A stretch of 8,471 bases of DNA from Chloroflexia bacterium (GCA_013695265.1 JACDAU010000498.1:1-8471), one strand, 5' to 3'; positions 1-6,232 are shown, numbered from the stretch's first letter. Numbers and translations are program-made. Notes: a model not told the origin generated them from the sequence alone.

Positions 1-62
1 TCCAGGAGCGCGTCCGCCTCCCGTATGGTGGTCCGCTGGGTGAATGATTCTGGTGTGTGCAC
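1..62 (-). CDS. 5' end of an unidentified minus-strand gene (partial)
   Basis: Only the first 20 codons are inside the window; the rest lies beyond the left edge. Translation from GTG at 62-60 gives MHTPESFTQRTTIREADALL, open to the edge. The start is supported by a perfect AGGAGG (minus strand, bases 69-74) with a 6-base spacer. An in-frame ATG two codons earlier directly abuts that Shine-Dalgarno sequence, so it is less likely. Upstream on the same strand lie a terminator-like hairpin (101-133) and an extended -10 promoter (184-192), so the gene probably has its own structured leader of about 115 bases. Twenty residues are too few to name a family and I do not recognise the product. The call rests on the ribosome binding site, the open frame and the promoter context rather than on homology. 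Confidence 0.5.
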   Translation of the reverse strand, partial: MHTPESFTQRTTIREADALL

Positions 63-68
63 GTTCAT

Positions 69-74
69 CCTCCT
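69..74 (-). promoter_or_regulatory. Ribosome binding site of the left-edge gene
   Basis: The minus strand reads AGGAGG, a full anti-16S match, 6 bases before GTG at 62-60. It is the main reason to place a start codon there. Confidence 0.55.
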
Positions 75-100
75 GATCGTTCACAAGAAACGGCAGAAAC

Positions 101-133
101 AGAAAAGGCGGAGCCCGTTTGACGGACTCCACC
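101..133 (-). terminator. Rho-independent terminator or attenuator hairpin
   Basis: On the minus strand bases 133-123 and 117-107 form an 11-position stem with nine Watson-Crick pairs, closed by a 5-base loop (118-122). The stem is followed at once by TTTTCT and a further T-rich stretch. This is the layout of an intrinsic terminator reading leftward. It lies between the promoter at 184-192 and the start codon at 62, so it could be an attenuator for the left-edge gene. It could instead end transcripts from the CDF gene, whose stop is about 400 bases upstream on the same strand. The U tract is interrupted, so strength is uncertain. Confidence 0.55.
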
Positions 134-183
134 TGATGCCTGCGCTTCGCGGGGGCAGACGCCCCTATTCAATTCCGAGCTTG

Positions 184-192
184 ATTATACCA
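184..192 (-). promoter_or_regulatory. Extended -10 promoter, leftward
   Basis: The minus strand reads TGGTATAAT, a perfect TATAAT with the extended TG element one base upstream. The region 16-18 bases further upstream does not match TTGACA well, which is common for extended -10 promoters. It points toward the gene starting at 62 and lies outside any credible coding region. Confidence 0.5.
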
Positions 193-540
193 GCACGCGC
201 ACCCGGCGGCACACCTCATCGGCCGCTCGAACGGTGGCCCTACGGATGGGCGCTGAATCCTACAGCATTGAGCATCAACGATGAGGCGCGTAGGGGCGGT
301 TCTCCGTGGCCGCCCGCGGGCTGCGGCCCGCCCCCTTGCCGATGTGGAGGCCCAACCCTCGTGCCCACCGCTGTAGTGGCGTACCGCCGCACCTGCTTGC
401 AGCGAAGGCGGCAGGGACCTATGACGCAGCCTATGAAGGACGGAGGCCGTCACGTAGTGGCTTGCTGTGGTGGTACCATGTCCGCGGATACCGCGCCGCG
501 CGGTCGCAGCGACGGGACCGGCGAGCCGGAACCCCATTGT
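193..540. other. Gene-free stretch with GC-rich hairpins
   Basis: I see no credible gene here; open frames on both strands have compositions unlike proteins and no ribosome binding sites. The stretch holds a loop-conserved hairpin at 291-315 (listed separately). Directly next to it is a second perfect 6-bp stem at 316-321/326-331 with a 4-base loop. A partial inverted pair also occurs: GGCCCTACG near 236-244 against CGTAGGGGC at 289-297. The segment looks like degenerate dispersed-repeat DNA behind the 3' end of the CDF gene. Confidence 0.5.
291..315. repeat. Dispersed hairpin, loop TCTCCGTG (copy A)
   Basis: TAGGGGCGG opens a stem, GGGCGG (294-299) with CCGCCC (310-315), plus a T-G wobble pair at 300/309. 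These close an 8-base loop TCTCCGTG (301-308). A second hairpin at 8053-8078 has exactly the same loop but a different stem. The 5' flank CGTAGGGGC also resembles the flank of the palindromic element at 6233-6265. Confidence 0.5.
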
Positions 541-1497
541 TCAGTCGGGCGCGCGTCTACTCTCGACCCTCCGCATTCCACCCTCGGTTGCCCGGTGGGG
601 CTCCAGGTAGATATTGCGTACCTGGGGCACCTGCTGCCGGATGCGCTCGCTGATCCGGGTCATGACATCCTCGATCTCGTCCGTGGTCAGGTCGTCGCGG
701 ACGTTTAGCTCCCCGGTCACCAGGATGCTGTCCACCCCCAACTGCATGGTGAGCACCGTAACGATCTGGCGCACCTCCGGGAAGCTCGATATCGCCTCTT
801 CTATCATCCTGCGGACCCGATGCGGCGCGGCCGAGCCGAGCAGCAGATCCCTCGCCTCGCGACCAAGCATGATCGCCACGTAGATGAGTATGATCCCGAT
901 CATCACCGAGGCGAGACCGTCGAAGATGGGGTTGCCGGTGACCTGCACAATGAAGAGTCCGAGAGCTGCGACCACCACGCCCGTTGTAGCGGCGGCATCC
1001 TCATAGAGTGCTGTCTTGAGTGTCGTATCGCTCGTCTCCCGCAGGAACTCACGGGCGGTCAGCCCCGCCGCCTCCGCCTGATGCCGCACCTCCCGCAGGG
1101 CGATCACCAGCACCGCCGAGTCGAACAGGAACGCGAGGCCGAGCACCAGGTAGGCCGGCCAGAGTGAGCCGTGATGCGCCTCTGGATGGAGCACCTTCTG
1201 CGCCCCCTCGTACAACGAGAACACCGCACCCGCGATGAAGATGAAGATGGCCGCGAGGAAAGCCCAGAAGAACCGCTCCTTGCCGTGACCATACGGGTGG
1301 TCCTCGTCTGCGGGGTTATCCCCCAGATTGATGCTTACGAGCAGAAACACCTGGTTGATCGTGTCGGCCAGCGAGTGCGCGGCCTCGGCGAGCATCGCGG
1401 CGCTTCCGGTTAACAACCCCACAGCGAACTTGCTCGCTGCAATTACGGCGTTCGCCCCCATCGCCGAGTACACAACCGTCTTGCTTCCCTTAGCCAA
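541..1497 (-). CDS. CDF metal-cation transporter, SLC30A9/ZnT9-like
   Basis: This is a cation diffusion facilitator of 318 residues, expected to move zinc or a similar divalent metal across the inner membrane in exchange for protons. Six membrane segments are visible at about residues 8-30, 34-56, 78-98, 113-135, 163-185 and 192-212, followed by a cytoplasmic C-terminal domain (about 215-300). Key residues are the H41-S-L-A-D45 motif, the HPYGHGKER signature (68-75), a YED pair (165-167) where many relatives carry HxxxD, and D193 in FDGLAS. The ED variant, the loop and the LLW segment resemble the SLC30A9 subgroup. I chose TTG at 1497 because AGGAGG (1504-1509) sits 6 bases upstream and MAKGSK is a usual start for this subgroup; GTG at 1503 abuts the ribosome binding site. 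A perfect 7-bp hairpin (1536-1553) lies in the leader, but I see no NiCo riboswitch. The metal is inferred. Confidence 0.93.
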   Translation of the reverse strand: MAKGSKTVVYSAMGANAVIAASKFAVGLLTGSAAMLAEAAHSLADTINQVFLLVSINLGDNPADEDHPYGHGKERFFWAFLAAIFIFIAGAVFSLYEGAQKVLHPEAHHGSLWPAYLVLGLAFLFDSAVLVIALREVRHQAEAAGLTAREFLRETSDTTLKTALYEDAAATTGVVVAALGLFIVQVTGNPIFDGLASVMIGIILIYVAIMLGREARDLLLGSAAPHRVRRMIEEAISSFPEVRQIVTVLTMQLGVDSILVTGELNVRDDLTTDEIEDVMTRISERIRQQVPQVRNIYLEPHRATEGGMRRVESRRAPD

Positions 1498-1503
1498 GTC
1501 CAC

Positions 1504-1509
1504 CCTCCT
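1504..1509 (-). promoter_or_regulatory. Ribosome binding site that sets the CDF start
   Basis: The minus strand reads AGGAGG. Its spacing is 6 bases to TTG at 1497 but zero to the upstream GTG at 1503, which argues for TTG initiation. Confidence 0.6.
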
Positions 1510-1780
1510 CGTCCGGGATCCCTACGCCAAAGCCACGGGCGATGATTCGCCCGCATCGACGGTCGAGTAGCACGATCCCCGCCGAGGGCGGTGTGGACGT
1601 GTAATCGTTTGCCATCGACTCCGGCGCGGCGCCCTGATGGGATGGTGGCCCGGCTCGCCCACGGCGGCATGATCCTCGTCTCATCGAGCTGGCGTGCGGC
1701 CTCCGTTCCCGGGATTCCGAGCAGATGGCACGGTCCATGCTCAACAAGCTCCTGTAACCTCGACAAAGGAGGACACAAGA

Positions 1781-1936
1781 ATGGTAGGGATTCTCTGGGC
1801 GATAGCTGTGATCCTGATAGTTGTGTGGCTGGCGGGTCTGTTCTTCGACCTCCTCGGCAGCGCTATTCACATCCTGCTCGTCGTGGCGCTGGCCGCGATC
1901 ATCTGGAACGTCATCACCGGCCGGAAGACCGCGTAG
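1781..1936 (+). CDS. Lmo0937-type (DUF5670-like) small membrane protein
   Basis: This is a 51-residue hydrophobic peptide starting MVGILWAIAV and ending ITGRKTA. Two membrane segments (about residues 4-22 and 27-45) are joined by a short FDLLGSAIH turn, with a basic cytoplasmic tail. Length, the LLGSAIHILLVVA core and the basic end match the Lmo0937 family of short membrane proteins, whose function is unknown. The start is firm: AAAGGAGGA (1765-1773) lies 7 bases before ATG, and longer in-frame starts upstream lack a site like this. It stands alone, divergent from the CDF gene on its left and convergent with the MFS gene on its right. Relatives are often linked with envelope stress, but nothing here shows that directly. 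Confidence 0.85.
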   Translation: MVGILWAIAVILIVVWLAGLFFDLLGSAIHILLVVALAAIIWNVITGRKTA

Positions 1937-1963
1937 AGCGCGCCGACCTGAAGTCGTTCATTA

Positions 1964-2040
1964 GTGCCTGCCGCCCGGCACGTCGTCGGGGAAGCAATCC
2001 CGGTCGCCACCCACGCGCGGCTAACGCTGCAGGCAGGCAC
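1964..2040. repeat. Inverted repeat between convergent genes
   Basis: A perfect 9-bp inverted repeat, GTGCCTGCC (1964-1972) and GGCAGGCAC (2032-2040), encloses 59 bases containing a smaller stem near GGGAAGCAATCCC. It fills the gap between the 3' ends of the small membrane protein and the MFS permease. A role as a bidirectional terminator is possible, but there is no T tract on either side. Confidence 0.4.
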
Positions 2041-2045
2041 GCTCG

Positions 2046-3350
2046 CTACGCCACCTCGCGCTCAACCAGGTCGTCCGGCCCCCACACGCGCGGCTCGTCG
2101 GAGACGCCGCGGAGGATCACATACGCGATAGCAACCAGGACGAGCAGGCTAGCGACCGCAGCGGGCCGCCCCCAGCCCAGCGTGGTCACGATCAACCCCC
2201 ACAGCACGGGGCCGACGATCGCCGCGAAGCGCCCAACCATTGAGTACAACCCGTAGAACTGCCCCAGATAGCGCGGCGGCGTGAGGCGCAGCATATACGG
2301 ACGGTCCGCCGTCCACAGCCCACCGAGCGCGATCCCCGCCAGCGCACCAGCAACCCAGATCAGAGCCGTCGGCAGCCCGAGCACCGGGATCGCCACCGCG
2401 AGCGCGAGCACGACGAGCCAGAGCAGGAGCACCATGTTCAGCGTCCGCTTCGGTCCCAGCCGGTCCACGACAACGCCCCACACGAGGCCACCGACCACCG
2501 CCGCCGGGATCGTCGCGAGCAGAAGGTACTGCGCCTCGGTGGTGGTGAAGCCCAACTCCTGCGTCACGTAGATGCTCATAAACACGATAAGCGTGTTTGC
2601 CGCGTCCGCGTAGAATGCCCGCCCGATCAGAAAGCGACCGAGACCGGGGTAGCGACCGGCCCGTCGCACGGTATGCCCGATCTCCGTGAACGCCCGGCCG
2701 AGGGAGCGCAGCCCGATCGACGCGACGCGTCGGGGCCGCTCGCGGACAAAGAAGAACGCCGGAAGCGCGAAACCCAGGAAGAGCAGCGCCGTTAGCTGAA
2801 ACACGCTCCGGTAGTCATCCGGCGTGGGGTTCTCGGGGAGCAGCAGCCGACCCCCGAGAATAGCAATGATCGAGCCGAGGTAGCCAACCCCGACCCCGAG
2901 GCCGCCGACCCTGCCGCGGTTCTCCTCGGTGCTGACCTCCGGGAGCAGCGCATCGTAGAAGATGAAACCTGCCTGGAAGAAATAGTTCGCCAAACCGAAG
3001 AGGACGAGGGAAGTGACCAGGCCACCCGTGCCCAGGAAAAACGTGAGGCTCACACATACCAGGGTGCTCACGATCAGGAACGGCATCCGCCTCGGCATCT
3101 GATCCGAGAGCGCACCGATGATCGGGGCTGTGAAGAACATCAGCGCCATCGAGATGCTATTGACGTTGCCGTAGAGCCGATCCGAGCCCCCCATCGCGTC
3201 CACGACCCAGAGCGAGAAGTACAGGCTGACGATGCTCAGGCTGAAGATGGTGTTCGCGAGGTCGTACAGCACCCAGCTCACCACGCTGGAGCGCGGAATT
3301 GACCACTCCGGCCCCGGATGCCCGTGCTGCGCGCGTTCCGCCACCGCCAT
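2046..3350 (-). CDS. MFS transporter, UMF1/Atg22-like family
   Basis: This is a major facilitator permease of 434 residues with about 12 membrane segments, in the usual size range for the UMF1 (Atg22-like) group. Diagnostic stretches are SWVLYDLANTIFS (25-37), the MFS loop GALSDQMPRRMP (79-90), FYDALLPEV (131-139) and GRVGGLGVGVGYLGS (146-160). Further evidence is a second-half segment GLWTADRPYMLRLTP followed by GQFYGLYSMVGRFAAIVGP (363-381). Atg22 in yeast exports amino acids from the vacuole; bacterial substrates are mostly unknown, so none is assigned here. ATG at 3350 follows GGAGG (3356-3360) with a 5-base spacer. A minus-strand TATAAT promoter lies about 120 bases upstream. It is convergent with the small membrane protein and divergent from the ABM-like gene, so it probably forms its own transcription unit. 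Confidence 0.92.
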   Translation of the reverse strand: MAVAERAQHGHPGPEWSIPRSSVVSWVLYDLANTIFSLSIVSLYFSLWVVDAMGGSDRLYGNVNSISMALMFFTAPIIGALSDQMPRRMPFLIVSTLVCVSLTFFLGTGGLVTSLVLFGLANYFFQAGFIFYDALLPEVSTEENRGRVGGLGVGVGYLGSIIAILGGRLLLPENPTPDDYRSVFQLTALLFLGFALPAFFFVRERPRRVASIGLRSLGRAFTEIGHTVRRAGRYPGLGRFLIGRAFYADAANTLIVFMSIYVTQELGFTTTEAQYLLLATIPAAVVGGLVWGVVVDRLGPKRTLNMVLLLWLVVLALAVAIPVLGLPTALIWVAGALAGIALGGLWTADRPYMLRLTPPRYLGQFYGLYSMVGRFAAIVGPVLWGLIVTTLGWGRPAAVASLLVLVAIAYVILRGVSDEPRVWGPDDLVEREVA

Positions 3351-3469
3351 GTCTACCTCCCATCCGAATGTGCACTTCCATCACGGGCCGCCTGCCGCCT
3401 TGAGCATGGGCGCCCTCGCCCAGACCGCTCGATCCCGCGGGGACCGAGGCTTGAAGAGACGGCGGCGCT

Positions 3470-3496
3470 ATTATACGCCCTCCCCGCCCACGCCAA
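3470..3496 (-). promoter_or_regulatory. Promoter of the MFS gene
   Basis: The minus strand has a perfect TATAAT at 3475-3470 and TTGGCG at 3496-3491, separated by 15 bases. That spacer is short of the optimum but usable. It would give a leader of roughly 110 bases before ATG at 3350. Confidence 0.45.
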
Positions 3497-3593
3497 GCAT
3501 CGCACACCCCCACTGCGGCGGAACTGCGGCGTGCCCTCTCCGACGCCGGACGTGTACACTGGGGCAGCGCGCACGCCGCTATCAGTTCGTGCC

Positions 3594-3621
3594 TTGTGAC
3601 TATCACATGACGTGCTACCGT
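3594..3621 (+). promoter_or_regulatory. Possible promoter of the ABM-like gene
   Basis: TTGTGA (3594-3599) and TGCTACCGT, an extended -10-like element ending at 3621, are spaced 16 bases apart. The -10 hexamer TACCGT is weak. A start near 3628 would leave about 50 bases before the coding region. Confidence 0.3.
3595..3607 (+). promoter_or_regulatory. Palindrome TGTGA-CTA-TCACA, possible operator
   Basis: This is a perfect 5-bp inverted repeat with a 3-base centre, and the next flanking bases are partly symmetric. It overlaps the -35 of the proposed ABM promoter. The half sites resemble CRP/FNR-type half sites, but the 3-base spacing is not the usual 6, so no regulator is assigned. Confidence 0.25.
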
Positions 3622-3663
3622 TGCTCCGCTCCGACCAACGGCGATAAAGGCAACAGGAATCAA

Positions 3664-3670
3664 GAGGAGA
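3664..3670 (+). promoter_or_regulatory. Ribosome binding site pointing to an ATA start
   Basis: GAGGAGA lies 7 bases before ATA at 3678 but 16 bases before the first conventional start, GTG at 3687. The spacing therefore favours initiation at ATA, or at a codon that was recently ATG. Confidence 0.5.
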
Positions 3671-3686
3671 CCACGCCATATACGCA

Positions 3687-3992
3687 GTGGTTGGCATCTG
3701 GCAACGCGATGAGCAGCAATCCGAGGCGCAGGTACAGTTTCTCCGGGAGCGCATCGTTCCCGATGTTTGTCGGAGTCCCGGTTTCGTGGCGGGCTACTGG
3801 ACACACGACCATAGCACGGGCAAGGACCACACGATGATTGTCCTCGACAGTGAAGCGGCGGCTCTGGCCTTCAAAGCCGGCGTTGAGGCGAATAGCCAGA
3901 ACCAGGCGGCGCATGGCGTGACGATGGAGCTTCTCACTGTGGTCGAGGTGATCGCTGCCCTGCCCAGTCAGGTCGAGCAACACGAACCGTGA
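3687..3992 (+). CDS. Small ABM-like (dimeric alpha-beta barrel) protein
   Basis: From the first conventional start, GTG at 3687, the protein has 101 residues. The frame probably begins three codons earlier at ATA (3678), giving MYAVVGIWQRDEQQ, because the only good Shine-Dalgarno sequence (3664-3670) is correctly spaced for that codon and a strand-like AVVGIW segment at the very N-terminus is typical of this fold. The pattern beta strand, helix (LRERIVPDVCRSPGF), strand (VAGYWTHD), strand (DHTMIVLDS), helix (EAAALAFKAGVEA), strand (VTMELLTVVEVIA) fits the antibiotic biosynthesis monooxygenase / dimeric ferredoxin-like barrel superfamily. These are often cofactor-free oxygenases or simply ligand-binding dimers; no catalytic residue can be named here. 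It stands 162 bases before the MutS-like gene and is probably independent of it. Confidence 0.75.
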   Translation: MVGIWQRDEQQSEAQVQFLRERIVPDVCRSPGFVAGYWTHDHSTGKDHTMIVLDSEAAALAFKAGVEANSQNQAAHGVTMELLTVVEVIAALPSQVEQHEP

Positions 3993-4154
3993 CAAGCGGA
4001 CGGTGATGCACCAGCCACGCCATAGCGCATCCGGAGTGTCGTGATGCAGCAGGCCCCTTTCCGGCAGTTGGGGATACCCGCTACCCTGCGAAACCGCCCA
4101 GTCGCATAGGCCCTCCAGCCTGTATTCTCGGACCTCACTCATTGGGAGACCCGC

Positions 4155-6044
4155 ATGGCCCAGAGCGCATCGACGAAAGAAAAACCCGCTCACCACTCCC
4201 CGGACGTGTTGATGGAAGCCGCCCCGGACAAGGTATACACCGCCCGCGCCACTCACTTCGCCCGCCAGCGCGACACACGGGCGCGACGCATGGACCTCGT
4301 GGCAAACCTGCGCCTGCTCCTCTTCCTCCTCGCCGCCGTGACGCTCGGCTGGGGGCTGTGGCGGCGGGAGACGCTGCTCCTCCTCGCCGGTCTCGCGCTG
4401 CTCGCTGGATTTGTCGGTCTGGTCGCCATCCACGCTCGCCTGTTCTCACTGTGGCGACGTTATGATGAGCTGTGGCGCATCAGCGACGAGACGCAGAAGC
4501 GCTCGGCCCGCGACTGGTCCGGGCTGCCCCTGCGCCACACCCAGGCCGCCTCTCCCGATCACCCATACGCAGCCGACCTCGACATCTACGGCCACGCCTC
4601 CCTGTTCCACCTGCTCGACACCACGGGCACCGGGCCGGGTGAGGAGACGCTCGCCGCATGGCTCTCGTCGCCCGCGCCGCCAAACACCGTGCGGGAGCGG
4701 CAGGCCGCCGTCGCGGAGCTGGCCCCCCTGCTGGACCTGCGCGACGAGTTGCTCCTTCATGGCCGCCTGATGCCCGAGCCGCAGCCCGACATGGCCCCCT
4801 TCCTCGCCTGGGCCGAGGGCGCGCCATGGCTCTCCCGCCGCTCGTGGCTGGTATGGCTCGCCCGGCTCTCCGTCGGCGCGTTCTGGCTGTCGGTGTTCGC
4901 AGACCTTAGCGGCCTGCTCTCCTATTCCCTGTGGATTCCGATCGCCCTTTTCAACATCCTCCTCAGCCTCACCGTCGGGCGCGTCGTGTACCGAATCGGC
5001 TCGGATGTGGAGCGGCAGGAGGAAGCCCTGCGCTCGTACGCCGAGATCCTGGGCCTGCTCACCGCCCGGCCGTTCGCGAGCCCGGCTCTCCGCCGCCTGC
5101 AGACCGAGCTCACCGCCGACGGCATCCCGGCGGCAACACACATCCGCCGCGTCCACCGGCTGGCCCGGCTGATCGTCCCTGCGGGCACGGCGGTGTACCT
5201 GCCGGTCCAGGCGCTCACGCTTTGGGACTTCCACGTACTCCACGCGCTGGAGCGCTGGCAGGTGGTCGCGGGCACGCGGGTGCGCGGCTGGCTGTGCGCG
5301 CTCGGTGAGGCGGAAGCCCTGGCCGCGTTGGCCGCCCTCTCCTACGACAACCCCGACTGGGCCTTCCCCCATGTGGACCCCGCCGCAGATTCGCTGGAGG
5401 CCACCGACCTCGGCCACCCACTGCTGCCGCGGCGTGCGCGCGTCCATAACGACGTCCGGGTCGGCCCGCCGGGGACGTTCCTGCTCGTCACGGGATCGAA
5501 CATGTCCGGCAAGAGCACCTTGCTGCGCGCGCTGGGCACGAACCTGGTGCTCGCGGGCGCGGGCGGAGTCGTGTGCTCGGAGGGCTTGCGCGTTCCGCCC
5601 GTCCACCTGTGGACCAGCATGCGCATCGAGGACTCGCTACAGCAAGGCGTCTCGTACTTCATGGCCGAGCTCCGGCGCCTCAAGGGCGTGGTCGACGCCG
5701 CCGATGCGCCGCGCGCTGAGGGACAGCGCCTCTTCTACCTGCTCGACGAGATCCTGCAAGGGACGAATACCTTCGAGCGACAGATCGCCGCCCGCCGGAT
5801 CATCGCACACCTGGTACATCACGGCGCACTCGGCGCGGTCTCGACCCACGACCTCACGCTCGCGGATGTGGAGCCGATCGCCTCGATGGCGCGGGCCACC
5901 TACTTCACCGAGAACCTCTCCGCCGATTTAGACGGCCCCCGAATGACGTTCGACTACAGAGCGCACCCCGGCATCGCGACCTCCACGAACGCCCTCCGCC
6001 TCATGGAGATCGTCGGCCTTGACCTCGACGACGCCACGGAATGA
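4155..6044 (+). CDS. MutS-family ATPase with predicted membrane segments
   Basis: This 629-residue protein has a complete MutS-type ATPase at its C-terminal end. Walker A is GSNMSGKST (447-455), the SYFMAE signature is at 500-505, Walker B is LFYLLDE (526-532) and the histidine loop is STHD (563-566). YRAHPGIATSTNAL follows. The stretch DLDIYGHASLFHLLDTTGTGPGEETLAAWL (141-170) matches the MutS core (lever/clamp) region. The mismatch-recognition domain with its Phe-x-Glu motif is absent, as is a C-terminal Smr nuclease. Two hydrophobic hairpins (about 51-70 with 73-93, and 231-253 with 259-276) look like membrane segments, so it may sit on the inner membrane. Similar proteins are usually annotated as MutS-family mismatch repair proteins, but classical mismatch repair is doubtful. 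ATG follows GGGAG (4144-4148) by 6 bases. Confidence 0.9.
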   Translation: MAQSASTKEKPAHHSPDVLMEAAPDKVYTARATHFARQRDTRARRMDLVANLRLLLFLLAAVTLGWGLWRRETLLLLAGLALLAGFVGLVAIHARLFSLWRRYDELWRISDETQKRSARDWSGLPLRHTQAASPDHPYAADLDIYGHASLFHLLDTTGTGPGEETLAAWLSSPAPPNTVRERQAAVAELAPLLDLRDELLLHGRLMPEPQPDMAPFLAWAEGAPWLSRRSWLVWLARLSVGAFWLSVFADLSGLLSYSLWIPIALFNILLSLTVGRVVYRIGSDVERQEEALRSYAEILGLLTARPFASPALRRLQTELTADGIPAATHIRRVHRLARLIVPAGTAVYLPVQALTLWDFHVLHALERWQVVAGTRVRGWLCALGEAEALAALAALSYDNPDWAFPHVDPAADSLEATDLGHPLLPRRARVHNDVRVGPPGTFLLVTGSNMSGKSTLLRALGTNLVLAGAGGVVCSEGLRVPPVHLWTSMRIEDSLQQGVSYFMAELRRLKGVVDAADAPRAEGQRLFYLLDEILQGTNTFERQIAARRIIAHLVHHGALGAVSTHDLTLADVEPIASMARATYFTENLSADLDGPRMTFDYRAHPGIATSTNALRLMEIVGLDLDDATE

Positions 6045-6071
6045 CACGCAATCCGCTTGAACGATGTTGCA

Positions 6072-6138
6072 TGTCATCCCGAACCCGGTGAGGCATCCGT
6101 AACCTGGGCCACGGATTCCTCGCAGGCTCGGAATGACA
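6072..6138. repeat. 67-bp imperfect inverted repeat (MITE/REP-like)
   Basis: The left arm (6072-6100) begins TGTCATCCCGAACC and ends GGCATCCGT. The right arm (6111-6138) reads back as TGTCATTCCGAGCC ending GGAATCCGT. A 10-base centre separates them. The TGTCATTCCGAG...AATGACA pattern is a well-known style of dispersed bacterial palindrome. It starts 28 bases after the MutS-like stop, so it could also fold at the mRNA 3' end, although no T tract follows. Confidence 0.6.
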
Positions 6139-6232
6139 GATACGCTACTATTCAGCCGGAGTTCGTATGACACAGACGCCGGTCACAGCAATGGACGAAA
6201 GCACAGAACCCGAAGGCACAGGCTGGAGATGC

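Larger units (their letters stand above)
63..177 (-). other. Candidate structured 5' leader of the left-edge gene
   Basis: If transcription starts about 7 bases past the -10 at 184-189, the leader runs from about 177 to 63. It can fold into GGGGC-GUCU-GCCCC (165-152). That competes with a second helix in which UGCC and GGCA enclose CGC-GAA-GCG. The terminator-like hairpin and the ribosome binding site follow. Mutually exclusive helices ahead of a terminator are typical of cis-regulatory leaders. I do not recognise a known riboswitch or T-box core, and I found no convincing antiterminator. A short terminated small RNA of about 75 bases would fit equally well. Confidence 0.3.
3361..3677. other. 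Divergent intergenic region without a gene
   Basis: This stretch separates the minus-strand MFS gene from the plus-strand ABM-like gene, and I see no credible coding sequence in it. It holds a leftward promoter, a possible rightward promoter with an overlapping palindrome, the Shine-Dalgarno sequence of the ABM-like gene and a direct repeat CTGCGGCG (3513-3520 and 3524-3531). A GC-rich half lies on the MFS side and a less GC-rich half on the ABM side. Confidence 0.5.

Noticed and set aside
25..708. Plus-strand open frame of 227 codons across the left gap
   Set aside because: It overlaps the CDF gene antisense, has no ribosome binding site, is rich in Pro/Arg/Gly as shadow frames in GC-rich DNA are, and contains no recognisable domain.
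1490..1615. Possible 41-codon minus-strand leader peptide (MANDYTST...) whose TAA overlaps the CDF start
   Set aside because: The overlap would suit translational coupling, but the upstream GGAG is only 3 bases from the ATG, and I recognise no family. Conservation data would be needed.
1510..1780. NiCo (czcD) or other metal riboswitch upstream of the CDF gene
   Set aside because: The leader lacks the repeated conserved purine-rich junctions of the NiCo class; only one simple 7-bp hairpin (1536-1553) was found.
3232..3837. Plus-strand open frame of 201 codons across the MFS/ABM divergent region
   Set aside because: It overlaps the 5' end of the MFS gene antisense and the start of the ABM-like gene in another frame, and runs through promoter-like DNA.
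4446..5606. Minus-strand open frame of 386 codons inside the MutS-like gene
   Set aside because: It is wholly antisense to a gene with complete ATPase motifs; its Gly/Arg/Gln-rich composition and lack of a ribosome site mark it as a shadow.
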